From Roseospira visakhapatnamensis (GTDB lineage Bacteria > Pseudomonadota > Alphaproteobacteria > Rhodospirillales > Rhodospirillaceae), in assembly GCF_014197915.1 (NCBI RefSeq), contig NZ_JACIGK010000001.1:124001-188000 (forward strand): a DNA stretch of 64,000 bases. Direction: 5' to 3'. Each line of letters opens with the position of its first letter. Positions within the stretch are counted from its first letter, which is position 1. Both the position numbers and the translations under genes were made by a program. Shown piece after piece: positions 30,027 to 42,259 of the stretch. A model generated the notes under the pieces. The model was given only the letters and a program-made list of their open reading frames with translations. It searched no databases and was not told where the DNA came from.

Positions 30027-32345
30027 CTATTCCTCGACCAGCACGACGGTGCGCACGTCGGGCAGCGTCGACAGGTCATTGCGGTGCCGGGCGCCGAAGG
30101 CGGGCACGCCCAACTCGTCCTCCGTCAGGGTCCAATCCCCGGGCAGGTCCCAGAAGGCGCGGAAGCGGGCCAGGAAGGTGTCGCTGAGCCCGAAGCTGCT
30201 GGCGAACATGTGCTTCACCGGAAGGGCGGCCTGCTTGGCGAGGATGCGTTCCCGCTCCTCGGCCATCCACGCGCGGGTCGGCTTGGCGCGGGCGAGGCGC
30301 TCCCGGCGGATGTCCGCGCGCCGCCTGGCCGTGGCCTCCCCATCCACCGCATAGCGCCCCTCCGCGTCGCGCGCGAACACCGCGCCGTAAACGGTTTCGG
30401 CGAACCGGGGCAGCACAAGGCGGTCGTTCAGGTCGGCTTCCACCGCCGCCGGATCCCGGTCCAGGGGATCGCCGAAGCCGGGACCGCCGCGCAGGTAGTT
30501 CAGGTACAGGTCGTGGTTCTCGAAGATGGACTCGGTGGTCATGGCCTGGTTGTCGCGTTTGACCACGGCGCTCGCGCCCAGGTGCTGTTCGTAGGCGCGC
30601 GCGTCCGGATCGCGGTCGGCGCCCAGGGGCAGGGACAGGCCCTCGGCGATGCGCGCCTTGAGGTCGGTCTTGTGGGCCTCGAAGCGGTATCCGGTGGCCG
30701 AGGGATAGCCACCCATGAGCCCCCAGTCGGAGTTCATGTAGCCGTTGCCCATGAAGTACATGGTCCAGTCCTCGGCCTTCCAAACCATGCGCAGGGTCTC
30801 GAAGCCGCAGCCGCCCCGGTACGTGCCATAGCCGCCGGAGTTGGTCTTCACGGTGCGCCCCAGGTAGAGCAGGGGCTCGGCCAGCTCCCAGATCTCCATG
30901 TCGCCCATGTCGCCCTCGGGGTTCCAGATGGCGGCCGCGTTGTTCAGGCCATCCTTGACCGCGCCGGCGCCGGTGCCGCAGGCGGCGGCCTCGAAGCTGT
31001 TGACGGCGTGGATCTCCAGATCCTGGTTGATTCCGCCTCCCTGGAGCCAGTTGGAGGTATTGGCGTTGCCGGCGTTGACCTCCTCCAGGTAGCCCCGGGC
31101 GAAGTAGGCGGAGCCCAGCCCCCGCCATAGGGCGCTCCAGCCGGACACCAGGAAGTGCCAGGCGTAGGCGTGGCCGGTGCGCCGGTCGTCCGGGTTCATC
31201 CAGGTGCCCTTGGGTAAGCGGAACTGGGTGCCGTAATAAGCGCCGTCGTTGATCCGCTCGGTGGGCACCAGGGTCTGGGTCATCATCACCCAGATGCCCG
31301 AGGTGAACGCCACCTGGTTGGCGTTGTACGTATGCCAGCCCCAGCGGCTCGCGCCCTCGAAGTCAAGGCGCCAGGTGGCGTCGGGCTTGATCGTGATCTC
31401 CACCGGCGCGTGCATGATGGTATCGACCTTGGCGAAGGCCGAGGGACAGCCGATGTCCTCGTGGGCGTAGGGCACGTCCACGAAGGCCACCCGGCGGTAG
31501 GTGCCGGGCACAGTCATCGCCTTGACACGGCTGGCCAGGCCCCGGCGGCCCTCCTCGATGACCTCGTGGGCGAAGGTCCTCCAGGTCTCCAGGCCGTCCT
31601 CGCGGATGACCTCCTCCACCAGGTCGCGGATCATGTGACAGCCGGCGATGCGGGTGCGTTCGTCCAGGATCCAGTATTTCGTGGTGCGCACGGCGCGCTG
31701 GCTTTCATGCAGCCAGTCGCGGAAGGGCTGGTCGTTGGCGCCGGTCTTGCGGCAGGTGATCTGCACGCCGTCCCCGAAGCGCTGCACCTGGCCCGTGGAC
31801 ATGGACCCGGGCCCCACCGACCCGGTGTCGATGACATGGGTCACGCCGCCCACCCAGCCGACGAGCGTATCGTCGGCGAAGATGGGGACGATGGTGGCGA
31901 TGTCGCAGGGATGCACGTTGCCGATGGAGCAGTCGTTGTTGGTGAACATGTCGCCGGGGTTGATGCCGGGATTGGACTCCCAGTCGTTCTCGATCATGTA
32001 CTTGATGGCCGCGCCCATGGTGCCGACGTGGATGATAATGCCCGTGGAGGTCAGCACGCAGTCCCCGGCGGCGTTGTACAGGGTGAAGCACAGTTCGCCT
32101 TCCTGCTCGACGATGGGCGAGGCGGCGATTTTCTTGGCGGTCTCGCGGGCATGCACCAGACCGCCGCGCAGCTTGGAGAACATCTTCTCGTAGGCGATGG
32201 GGTCGTTTTCCTTGAAGGCCAGGGCCTTCAGGCCGTTGTAGAAACCGGTTTTGGCGGTGCGGGCCAGCACGGTGTCGCGGTTCTGCTTCAAGGTCTTGCC
32301 GCCGCCGGCCAGGCCCGCGTGGATCGTCTTGGAGATCACGTTCAT
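30027..32345 (-). CDS. acxB: Acetone carboxylase alpha subunit (HyuB family)
   Basis: 772 residues, hydantoinase B/oxoprolinase family and the expected length for this subunit. Within the complex it carries the metal-containing carboxylation site. Family blocks seen: HVGTMGAAIKYMIEN, GDMFTNNDCSIGNVHPCDI, YRGGCGFETLRMVW, GLMGGYPSATGYRFEAHK and YLRGGPGFGDPLDRDP. There is no signal peptide. The ATG comes two bases after the acxA stop, with GGGGAG ten bases upstream, so the two are translated together. Residues near 60-130 keep the conserved His/Asp set of HyuB proteins, where Mn would bind. Assignment to acetone rather than acetophenone carboxylase rests on the presence of the gamma subunit and overall similarity. 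Confidence 0.95.
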   Translation of the reverse strand: MNVISKTIHAGLAGGGKTLKQNRDTVLARTAKTGFYNGLKALAFKENDPIAYEKMFSKLRGGLVHARETAKKIAASPIVEQEGELCFTLYNAAGDCVLTSTGIIIHVGTMGAAIKYMIENDWESNPGINPGDMFTNNDCSIGNVHPCDIATIVPIFADDTLVGWVGGVTHVIDTGSVGPGSMSTGQVQRFGDGVQITCRKTGANDQPFRDWLHESQRAVRTTKYWILDERTRIAGCHMIRDLVEEVIREDGLETWRTFAHEVIEEGRRGLASRVKAMTVPGTYRRVAFVDVPYAHEDIGCPSAFAKVDTIMHAPVEITIKPDATWRLDFEGASRWGWHTYNANQVAFTSGIWVMMTQTLVPTERINDGAYYGTQFRLPKGTWMNPDDRRTGHAYAWHFLVSGWSALWRGLGSAYFARGYLEEVNAGNANTSNWLQGGGINQDLEIHAVNSFEAAACGTGAGAVKDGLNNAAAIWNPEGDMGDMEIWELAEPLLYLGRTVKTNSGGYGTYRGGCGFETLRMVWKAEDWTMYFMGNGYMNSDWGLMGGYPSATGYRFEAHKTDLKARIAEGLSLPLGADRDPDARAYEQHLGASAVVKRDNQAMTTESIFENHDLYLNYLRGGPGFGDPLDRDPAAVEADLNDRLVLPRFAETVYGAVFARDAEGRYAVDGEATARRRADIRRERLARAKPTRAWMAEERERILAKQAALPVKHMFASSFGLSDTFLARFRAFWDLPGDWTLTEDELGVPAFGARHRNDLSTLPDVRTVVLVEE

Positions 32346-32347
32346 GG

Positions 32348-34513
32348 TCAGGCGCTCCCCTGGGCGGTGGTTTCCGTGAGATGGAACAGCCGGTGCTCGT
32401 CCAGCCAGGCGGCGAAGCCATCGGGGACGACGAAGGTGGTGGCCGAGGATTCGATGATGGCCGGGCCGGTGATGTGGTTGCCGGCCTTCAGGGCCTCCAT
32501 GTGCCAGACGGTCGCGTGGACCCAGCGGTTATGGCGGAAGACCGCCCGGCGGCCGATGCGGGCGTCCTCGGGCGGATCCTGGCCGGCCAGCGGCTCCTTG
32601 GGCAGGTGGGGCTTCTGGGTGGCGACCACGCCGCGCATGATGGCGCCGGTGATGCTGAAGCCCAGCTCCGGCGAGCGCGCGGCGCTGGCGTAGACGCGGG
32701 CGTAGGTTTCGTCGAACGCCGCCACCAGCCGGTCCCAGTCGGCCGCCGTTGTCGCCGAGGTGACGGGGGAGTCGATCTCCAGGTCGTTGAGCTGCCCCAT
32801 GTACTGCATGCGGTAGCCGGGGTGGAGGGTTACCGCCGAGGCCTCGAAGCCGTTGATGGCGAACTCCTCGATCACCTTGGCGGCCAGCTCGGCCCAGGCC
32901 TCCTGAAGGGCCGAGACCGCCTGCGTCTTGAAGGCATCGGGCGCGCCGCCGGGAACGGCCACGTCCACGGACTTGTCGTACCGGTATTCGAAGTCCGCCG
33001 TGGCGCAGCCGAAGGCGGAGAATCCGGCGGCCCAGGCCGGGACGATGACATCCTTGAAGCCCAGTCCCTCGGTGTAACCATAGGTGTGCACCGGCCCGGC
33101 GCCGCCGTAGGAGAAGCAGACGAAGTCCGTGGGGCTGTAGCCCTTGGCGCTGATGGTGGCCCGCAGGTGGTCGCGCAGGCTCAGGTCCAGCAGCTCGACC
33201 ACCCCGGCGGCGGCTTCCTCCACCGACAGCCCCAGCGGATCGGCGATCTGCGCCTTGAGCGCGGCGTGGGCGCGCTCCACATCCAGGGTGATCTGGCCGC
33301 CCAGGAAGTTGTGCGGATTCAGGTACCCCAGCACCACATGACAGTCGGTGACGGTCACCGTGTCGAGGCCGCCCTCGGGCCAGCAGACGCCCACCCGGTA
33401 GCCGGCGCTGTCCGGCCCCAGCTTGATGGCGTTGGTGTGGGGATCCAGGCGGACGAAGCTGCCGGCGCCCGCACCCACCGAGTCCATGGCCACCAGGGGC
33501 AGGGACAGCACCAGGCGGGCCATGTCCGGGTCGGCGGCGATGGCGAAACTGCCCTTGGTGATCAGCGCCATGTCGAAGCTGGTGCCGCCGATGTCCGAGC
33601 AGGCGATGGTGTCATACCCCAGCAACTCACCCAGGAACTTGGCGCCGATCACCCCGCCCACGGGGCCGGACACCATGGTGCGGGCCAGTTCCTTGGCCTT
33701 CCAGCTGATGGTGCCGCCATGGGTGGCCATGACGCGCAGGTCGTGGCGGGCGCCCTGGGTCCGCATGCGGTCGCTGATCCGGGTCAGGGTCTTGCGGGAC
33801 GGTTCGGCGGCGTAGGCCTCCAGGATGGTGGTGTTGGTGCGATGGCTCTCCTTGCGCACCGGGTAGTAATCGACGGAGGCGAAGATGGGCAGGTCCGGCT
33901 TACCGTGTTCGGTGGCCACGGCCCGGCAGATGTCCCGCACCCGGCGTTCGTTGCCGCCGTTCTTGTGGGAGTGCAACAGGCTGATGGCGATGGCCTCCAC
34001 GCCCAGGGCGATCAGCTCGGCCGCCGCCTGGCGCGCCTCGTCCTCGCGCAGGGGAATGGCCACGTCGCCTTGGGAATCGGTGCGCTCGGTCACGCCCCGG
34101 GTGCGCTCGATCGGCACCAGGGGCGGGTCGTAGCGATGGGTGTTCAGGTGGATACGATCCTCGAAGGCATAGCCGAGATAGGACTGGATGGCCCGCCCCA
34201 TGCGGTGGAAGTCCTCCACGCCCCGGTTGACGATCAGGCCGACGGCGAGCCCCTGGCGTTGAACCACCCGGTTGAGCATCGCCGTGCCCGAGTACACGCA
34301 GGTGATCATCTCGGGATAGACGTCCTCGATCGACCGGCCCCATTGGGCCAGGGCATCGACCGAGGAATCGGAAATCGCCAGGGACTCGTCGGCGGGATTG
34401 CTCTGCGCCTTGCCGACGACGAACTCGCCGTCGGCCTGGACGAAGAAGGTGTCGGTCATCGTGCCGCCGGCATCGATGCCCATGACCTGGACCGAATTGG
34501 CTTGGTGTCCCAC
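32348..34513 (-). CDS. acxA: Acetone carboxylase beta subunit (HyuA family, ATP-binding)
   Basis: 721 residues. The hydantoinase A/oxoprolinase fold belongs to the actin-like ATPase superfamily; VMGIDAGGTMTDTFFV is the phosphate-binding loop. It activates acetone and bicarbonate with ATP in the carboxylase complex. Other blocks: RGVEDFHRMGRAIQSYL, HGGTISWKAKELARTM, GPVGGVIGAKFLG, CSDIGGTSFDMALI (second nucleotide-binding region) and FVCFSYGGAGPVHTYGY. The start is GTG at 34513, with GGAGG eight bases upstream; an ATG farther upstream (34615) would overlap the sigma-54 promoter and is unlikely. It is the first gene of acxA-acxB-acxC. Confidence 0.95.
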   Translation of the reverse strand: MGHQANSVQVMGIDAGGTMTDTFFVQADGEFVVGKAQSNPADESLAISDSSVDALAQWGRSIEDVYPEMITCVYSGTAMLNRVVQRQGLAVGLIVNRGVEDFHRMGRAIQSYLGYAFEDRIHLNTHRYDPPLVPIERTRGVTERTDSQGDVAIPLREDEARQAAAELIALGVEAIAISLLHSHKNGGNERRVRDICRAVATEHGKPDLPIFASVDYYPVRKESHRTNTTILEAYAAEPSRKTLTRISDRMRTQGARHDLRVMATHGGTISWKAKELARTMVSGPVGGVIGAKFLGELLGYDTIACSDIGGTSFDMALITKGSFAIAADPDMARLVLSLPLVAMDSVGAGAGSFVRLDPHTNAIKLGPDSAGYRVGVCWPEGGLDTVTVTDCHVVLGYLNPHNFLGGQITLDVERAHAALKAQIADPLGLSVEEAAAGVVELLDLSLRDHLRATISAKGYSPTDFVCFSYGGAGPVHTYGYTEGLGFKDVIVPAWAAGFSAFGCATADFEYRYDKSVDVAVPGGAPDAFKTQAVSALQEAWAELAAKVIEEFAINGFEASAVTLHPGYRMQYMGQLNDLEIDSPVTSATTAADWDRLVAAFDETYARVYASAARSPELGFSITGAIMRGVVATQKPHLPKEPLAGQDPPEDARIGRRAVFRHNRWVHATVWHMEALKAGNHITGPAIIESSATTFVVPDGFAAWLDEHRLFHLTETTAQGSA

Positions 34514-35002
34514 TGTGTCCTCCCATGAGACCTGTTCTGGGTGACGTCCGGGGACGGACCCGCGCGGCGGGGGTCCGATGGACGCCACCGGGAGGCAGGG
34601 CAACCGTCGTGCCATGGCAGGAACGACAAGGACTCTGTTGTATTTTCAAGGGGTTGGAAGGCAGTCATCGGGTCCTGACCGCGTCCGCACCCTGACCGGT
34701 TCGCGTTTGCGGTCCGGACGCGTCATCCGAAATCCGGATCCACGCAAGGGGGTCGGTACGCGACACGGCACGGCATGGCCTCGGGCCTGCGAGAGGCTGG
34801 ATCACGGCCGGGCGGCCGCCCGGACCCGCCCCACGACATCATGGGGAGGACACCCCTCAAGCCCCCATTTCTCTTTTCAAATCAAAGGAATAAGTCCGAG
34901 GCTCCGGCAAGCGGCGGGGCAACGCCCCGCATCGGCGCCCTACCTGGGGCACGCGGCCTGTGTCGTGTCGTGTGGATCACGACGCCGGCGTGGCCGCGCG
35001 GT
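34514..35002. other. acx promoter region
   Basis: 489 bases between the regulator and acxA, both on the minus strand. It contains the sigma-54 promoter at 34600-34614, a perfect 7-bp hairpin (GCGGGGC / GCCCCGC, 34914-34930) 73 bases upstream of it in gene order that may end the regulator transcript but lacks a U-tract, and an IHF-like AATCAAAGGAATAA near 34880-34893. The enhancer sites for the activator should lie between about 34650 and 34900 but I could not assign them. Confidence 0.5.
34600..34614 (-). promoter_or_regulatory. Sigma-54 (RpoN) promoter of acxABC
   Basis: On the minus strand TGGCAC-GACGG-TTGC: exact -24 and -12 elements with the obligatory spacing. It stands 87 bases before the acxA GTG and directly downstream of a gene for a sigma-54-dependent activator, the expected arrangement. 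Confidence 0.85.
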
Positions 35003-37090
<2,088 letters not shown>

Positions 37091-37148
37091 GACGGAACCC
37101 TCCCCGAGGTCGTCCGTCCATGGGACGATCCTTTTTCATTGCGTCTTC

Positions 37149-37177
37149 AGTATAAACCACGGTTCCCATGTTGTCTG
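37149..37177 (-). promoter_or_regulatory. Sigma-70-like promoter for the acx activator gene
   Basis: On the minus strand CAGACA (37177-37172), a 17-base spacer and TATACT (37154-37149). The -10 matches 5/6 and the -35 keeps GACA. Predicted start about 37142, some 50 bases before the ATG and 35 before its ribosome binding site. Confidence 0.55.
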
Positions 37178-37584
37178 CGGACACCCCGCCGCCGTCGCGC
37201 CAGCACCCGATCTCGGGTGCGCGCCACGGCGTTTCCGAACGCCCGGTCGGGACACCGGCCAGAGGATCGTCCTAAGCAAGGCGTGGACCATGTCCCGTCG
37301 CCCTGGTTCGCGCGGACTCAGGGACCCTCGGGGCGGGGTCTGGGGACACGCCGACCGGTCGGACCCGGACAACCCGTCCGGATCCGGGTCGACTCGCCCG
37401 GAATCCGATCACCGACCCGTGATCTTGACTCCCGCCCCATGACACCTGCCGATGCGACGGCACCCCGCCACGGGGTCCGGAGTCCAGACCGCGATGCAGG
37501 GCACTCGTCACCAGCACACTATTCAGGAAGAACCGTTAGATCATATCGTAGGGACCACGGACCACGCTGTCCGCAACCTTAGAG

Positions 37585-37616
37585 CATGGTGCGTGAGTCT
37601 GGACTCACGCACCATG
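37585..37616. repeat. Perfect 32-base palindrome near the rho terminator
   Basis: Arms CATGGTGCGTGAGTC (37585-37599) and GACTCACGCACCATG (37602-37616) are exact complements with only two bases between them. On the plus strand ATTTATGATT follows. It is not coding and not flanked by a direct T-run on the rho side. It may be an operator, a transposon end remnant or a cruciform-forming site. Confidence 0.85.
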
Positions 37617-37635
37617 ATTTATGATTCTGATATTT

Positions 37636-37681
37636 AAGAAAATCGTCGTCGCGATCCGGTTCGGATCGCTCGGGATTTTCT

Positions 37682-37682
<1 letters not shown>
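37636..37682 (-). terminator. rho terminator, nested hairpins
   Basis: Directly at the rho stop the minus strand reads AAGAAAATC ... GATTTTCTT as complementary outer arms (37682-37674 with 37644-37636), enclosing a second perfect stem GCGATCC / GGATCGC (37669-37663, 37657-37651) with a five-base loop. The T-rich outer right arm acts as the U-tract. A plausible intrinsic terminator. Confidence 0.7.
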
Positions 37683-38938
<1,256 letters not shown>

Positions 38939-39448
38939 GGTGGTCTCGACGATCGCGCATGCGGGAGGCGGGGCGCGGGCTGGGGAGGGGAATCGCCGGT
39001 GGCGCCGTCGTGATCGACGGACTCTCCGAGGTCCGGTCCAGGGCCGCCAGGCGCGGTGAGGGTCCATCGACTCCCGATGTCCGATCCCGTACGACCACGG
39101 ACGAAGATCAGGATGCGGCGACAGAACGATGAGGAAACCGGGGGTCACGGCACATGACGTGCGACGGTCCGGGCACCGCTCCCGTCAGCGCCCCGTGAGC
39201 TTCCACGAGAACACCGAGGGGCCAGACCCGCACGGCCTCACGCCACCTCCGGGAAACGAAGATTTGCCTGGATGACCAGCCCGATGAGGGATGAGACGGG
39301 TCGGGTCCCCACGGACCCAACCAACGGCAGACTACGGAAAGCCAGACCCCCACGCAAGGAAAAAACCCGGGCTTGTGCCCCGGCCTGTGCCCAGGCCCGT
39401 GATGGTGATGTGGCGGCGCGCGCGTCACGGTGCGCGTGCCCGGGCCGG
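38939..39448. other. hemJ-rho gap
   Basis: 510 bases. It contains the hemJ terminator at 39360-39399 and presumably the rho promoter and leader. Rho leaders in other bacteria are regulated by attenuation; here I see no clear hexamers or leader peptide. Confidence 0.45.
39360..39399 (-). terminator. Intrinsic terminator after hemJ
   Basis: On the minus strand an ACGGGCCTG arm pairs with CAAGCCCGG (one mismatch), with an inner GCCTG/CAGGC stem possible, followed at once by six T residues (39365-39360). It lies about 50 bases after the hemJ stop and would end a hemE-hemH-hemJ transcript. Confidence 0.7.
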
Positions 39449-39910
39449 CTAGAACGTCGGCTTGACGATCACCACCGTCACGATCACCAGCATCATCAGC
39501 GTCGGCACCTCCCCCCAGACACGATAGAACACCGCCGAATGCGTGTTCCGGTCGGCCTCGAAGTTCTTCCGCCACCGGGCATAGACGCCGTGCGCCACCA
39601 GCATCCCCGCGACCATGAGCAGCTTGATGTGGAACCAGCCGTCCAGCAGGAACTGTCCCCACAGAAGCAGGCCCGTGACCAGCACGATCCCCAGCGCGGG
39701 GTTCATGATCGCCCTCAACAGGCGCCGCTCCATGACCTTGAATGTTTCGGAGGCCGACGACCCGGCCTGTTCCCGGGCGTGATACCGATAAAGACGGGGC
39801 AGATAAAACAGTCCAACCATCCACAGGATGACGCCGACGACATGCAGGGCCTTGATCCACAGCATGTAGTCATACAGATCAAAGAGATCCATAAAATCCA
39901 CGTATTCCAT
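39449..39910 (-). CDS. hemJ: Protoporphyrinogen oxidase HemJ
   Basis: 153 residues, membrane protein of the HemJ/UPF0093 family that oxidises protoporphyrinogen IX to protoporphyrin IX and probably contains heme b. Four hydrophobic helices are visible: YMLWIKALHVVGVILWMVGLF, the stretch around NPALGIVLVTGLLLWG, FHIKLLMVAGMLVAHGVYA and the C-terminal LMMLVIVTVVIV. The conserved His in the first helix and in FHIKL, and LPRLYRYHA after helix one, match the family. ATG at 39910 follows GGAGG; earlier in-frame ATGs lack a site. It sits between hemH and rho, the usual alphaproteobacterial order. Confidence 0.93.
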   Translation of the reverse strand: MEYVDFMDLFDLYDYMLWIKALHVVGVILWMVGLFYLPRLYRYHAREQAGSSASETFKVMERRLLRAIMNPALGIVLVTGLLLWGQFLLDGWFHIKLLMVAGMLVAHGVYARWRKNFEADRNTHSAVFYRVWGEVPTLMMLVIVTVVIVKPTF

Positions 39911-39956
39911 GGGTTTTATCCTCCCCATCGTTCCGGTCTGGCCCGAACGGGTGGCA

Positions 39957-41081
39957 TCACGGTGTTTTCGTCTGCCGAGGATTGGGAACATGCGGACACA
40001 TGCTCCAGGTCTCGGCGCAAACTCGCGCGCCCACCTGGGAGCACAGCCGCCCCTGCGCCGGTCCCGCCTCGATCAGGCAGCCGTCGCCCTCGGTCGGGTT
40101 CACCGCCCGGCTCACCAGGTCGGCCAGGCCCTCGATGAACGCGGCATGGGTTTGCACCGTCGGCACCCGCACATAGACCGGGACACCGCGCTCGCGGGCC
40201 AGGTCTCCGTACTCCAGATCCAGTTCCACCAGCGTCTCGGAGTGCTCCGAGACGAAGGCCAGCGGCACCACCACCAGCGGCACGCCATCGGCGCCGGCCC
40301 GCACGATCTCGGATTCCGTGTCCGGACCGATCCACTCCAGCGGCCCGACACGGCTCTGGTAGCACACCAGCCAGTCCAGGTCCGGCTGGTCCATCTGTTC
40401 AATCACGGCCCTGGCGGTCATCTCCACCTGGCTCTGGTAGGGATCGCCCTTCTCGATGCTGGTCTTGGGCAGGCCATGGGCCGAGAACAGCACCCGGGGC
40501 CCGGCGGTCAGGCCGTGGATCTCCACCCCGGCGCGGGCGCGACCAAGGCCCTCCAGCGTCAGATTGGCCAGCGCGGTGACAAACCCGGCTTCGGTGGGAT
40601 AGCAGCAGACCGTCAGGGTCTCGGCCGACAGGCCCCGTGCCTCGGCGATTTCCACCCAGGCCCGCAGCGAGGATCCGCTGGTGGACCCCGAGTGCTGCGG
40701 GTAGAGCGGCAGCAGCACCACGGTATCCGGCTTGAAGCGCTTCACCTCGTCCACGGCGGCGCGGGTCATCGGATGCCAATAGCGCATGGCGATGAACACG
40801 CCGATCTCGTCGGCCAGACCACGGTCGGCGAGCACCGCCGCCAGCGCGTCGGTCTGCGCCTTGGTCTGCTCCACCAGGGGCGAGCGACCGCCGATGCGGT
40901 CGTAGATGGCGCGGGCGACCGGCGCCCGGCGTCCCGAAATCAAGCGCGCCAGGATCCAGCGCACGGGCGCCGGCAGGCCAATGATCGCCGGGTCATTGAA
41001 CAGGTTGAACAGGAAGGGCTTGACCGCCTTCAGGCTGTCCGGACCCCCGAGATTGAACACAACAACAGCCAGTCGGCTCAT
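39957..41081 (-). CDS. hemH: Ferrochelatase
   Basis: 374 residues. It inserts Fe2+ into protoporphyrin IX, the last step of heme synthesis. N-terminal VVVFNLGGPDSLKAVKPFLFNLFNDP is the family start; the catalytic His lies in LFSAHGLPKTSIEKGDPYQ and the catalytic Glu region in AFVSEHSETLVELDLEY. YQSRVGPLEWIGP follows. The C-terminus ends in a short Cys-containing tail (VCAETWSMC) that is not conserved enough to claim an Fe-S cluster. It is 107 bases after hemE and 46 bases before hemJ, so the three probably form one transcript. Confidence 0.96.
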   Translation of the reverse strand: MSRLAVVVFNLGGPDSLKAVKPFLFNLFNDPAIIGLPAPVRWILARLISGRRAPVARAIYDRIGGRSPLVEQTKAQTDALAAVLADRGLADEIGVFIAMRYWHPMTRAAVDEVKRFKPDTVVLLPLYPQHSGSTSGSSLRAWVEIAEARGLSAETLTVCCYPTEAGFVTALANLTLEGLGRARAGVEIHGLTAGPRVLFSAHGLPKTSIEKGDPYQSQVEMTARAVIEQMDQPDLDWLVCYQSRVGPLEWIGPDTESEIVRAGADGVPLVVVPLAFVSEHSETLVELDLEYGDLARERGVPVYVRVPTVQTHAAFIEGLADLVSRAVNPTEGDGCLIEAGPAQGRLCSQVGARVCAETWSMCPHVPNPRQTKTP

Positions 41082-41188
41082 GATCTCTCCAGATCCCCGT
41101 CTCGCCGATGGTCCAGCGGGCGGGGGAGCGCGCGGCGCGCGGCTCCCTCGTCATGCCGCCGGCATGTCACCAGCGAGTCGGGCCAACC

Positions 41189-42259
41189 CTACACCGAACC
41201 AGGGCGCGGCGCATTGCGAACGCGGTCCATCAGACGCGCCACATTCTCGGGGGGCGTCTGCGGCACGATCCCATGGCCAAGATTGAAGACATGGGGCCGA
41301 TGTCCACCCAGGGTCTTCAGGACATGATCGGTGGCCGCGTCCAGCGCCGCGCCGCCGACCACCACGTGAATCGGATCCAGATTGCCCTGGGTCACGGCCA
41401 GCGGCTGGATGGCCTCGGCCGCCCAGCCGCAGGGTAGGCTGGTGTCCAGGCTGACGGCGGTCACGCCGGTGTCGCGCACGAAGTCGGGGTACAGTAGGCC
41501 GGCCCCGCGCGGGAACCCGATCACCGGAATGCCGGGCCGCTCGGTCTGAATGCGCCGGGTCAGGCGCCCGATCGGCGCCACCACCCAGCGCCGGAAATCG
41601 GCCTCCGGCAGCGCGCCCGCCCAGGTATCGAAAATCTGCACCGCCTCGGCGCCGGCGTCGATCTGGGCGATCAGGTAGTCTCCGGTCGCCTGCACCAGGG
41701 TGTCGATCAGGCGTTCGAACAGGTCCGGACGGCCATAGGCCCAGGCCTTGGTCTTGGCGAAGTCCTTCGAGCCGCCGCCCTCGATCATGTAGGTGGCCAC
41801 GGTCCAGGGCGCGCCCGCGAACCCGATCAGGGCGGTGGTGTCCGGAATGGCCTTGGCCAGGCCGCCCACCGTCTCCAGCACCGGCCGCAGATGATCCAGG
41901 ACCCGGCCGACGTCGAGTTTGGCCAGGTCGTCCTCGGTCTTCAGGGCGTCGAGCACCGGACCCTCGCCCTGCCTGAAGGCCAGATCCTGCCCCAGGGCGT
42001 GCGGAATCACCAGGATGTCGGAAAACAGGATGGCGGCGTCGAAGCCGTAGCGCCGCAAAGGCTGCAAGGTCACCTCGACGGCCAGTTCCGGGTTGTAGCA
42101 CAGGTCCAGGAAGCTTCCCGCGGTCCGCCGCGTCTCCAGGTACTCCGGCAGGTAGCGCCCGGCCTGACGCATCAGCCACACCGGCGGCGGCCATACCGCC
42201 TCACCCGCCAGGACACGAAGGAAGGGCTTGTCGGCCGACGGGGCGCTCGACTGGGACAC
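41189..42259 (-). CDS. hemE: Uroporphyrinogen decarboxylase
   Basis: 356 residues. It decarboxylates uroporphyrinogen III to coproporphyrinogen III, the branch step shared by heme and bacteriochlorophyll. [16 protein letters not shown] holds the substrate-binding Arg/Tyr signature; [14 protein letters not shown] contains the catalytic Asp; [29 protein letters not shown]-like (VQIFDTWAG) and [16 protein letters not shown] are also conserved. GTG at 42259 is the start: GGAGAT lies about eight bases upstream and the extension further upstream is not conserved. It reads away from the DUF299 gene, leaving the predicted origin between them. Confidence 0.96.
   Translation of the reverse strand: MSQSSAPSADKPFLRVLAGEAVWPPPVWLMRQAGRYLPEYLETRRTAGSFLDLCYNPELAVEVTLQPLRRYGFDAAILFSDILVIPHALGQDLAFRQGEGPVLDALKTEDDLAKLDVGRVLDHLRPVLETVGGLAKAIPDTTALIGFAGAPWTVATYMIEGGGSKDFAKTKAWAYGRPDLFERLIDTLVQATGDYLIAQIDAGAEAVQIFDTWAGALPEADFRRWVVAPIGRLTRRIQTERPGIPVIGFPRGAGLLYPDFVRDTGVTAVSLDTSLPCGWAAEAIQPLAVTQGNLDPIHVVVGGAALDAATDHVLKTLGGHRPHVFNLGHGIVPQTPPENVARLMDRVRNAPRPGSV

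Larger units (their letters stand above)
37091..37681. other. Gap between rho and the acx activator
   Basis: 591 bases, AT-richer than the genome from about 37530 onward. It holds the promoter of the activator (37149-37177), a perfect 32-base palindrome (37585-37616) and the rho terminator (37636-37682). No gene is supported. Confidence 0.6.
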
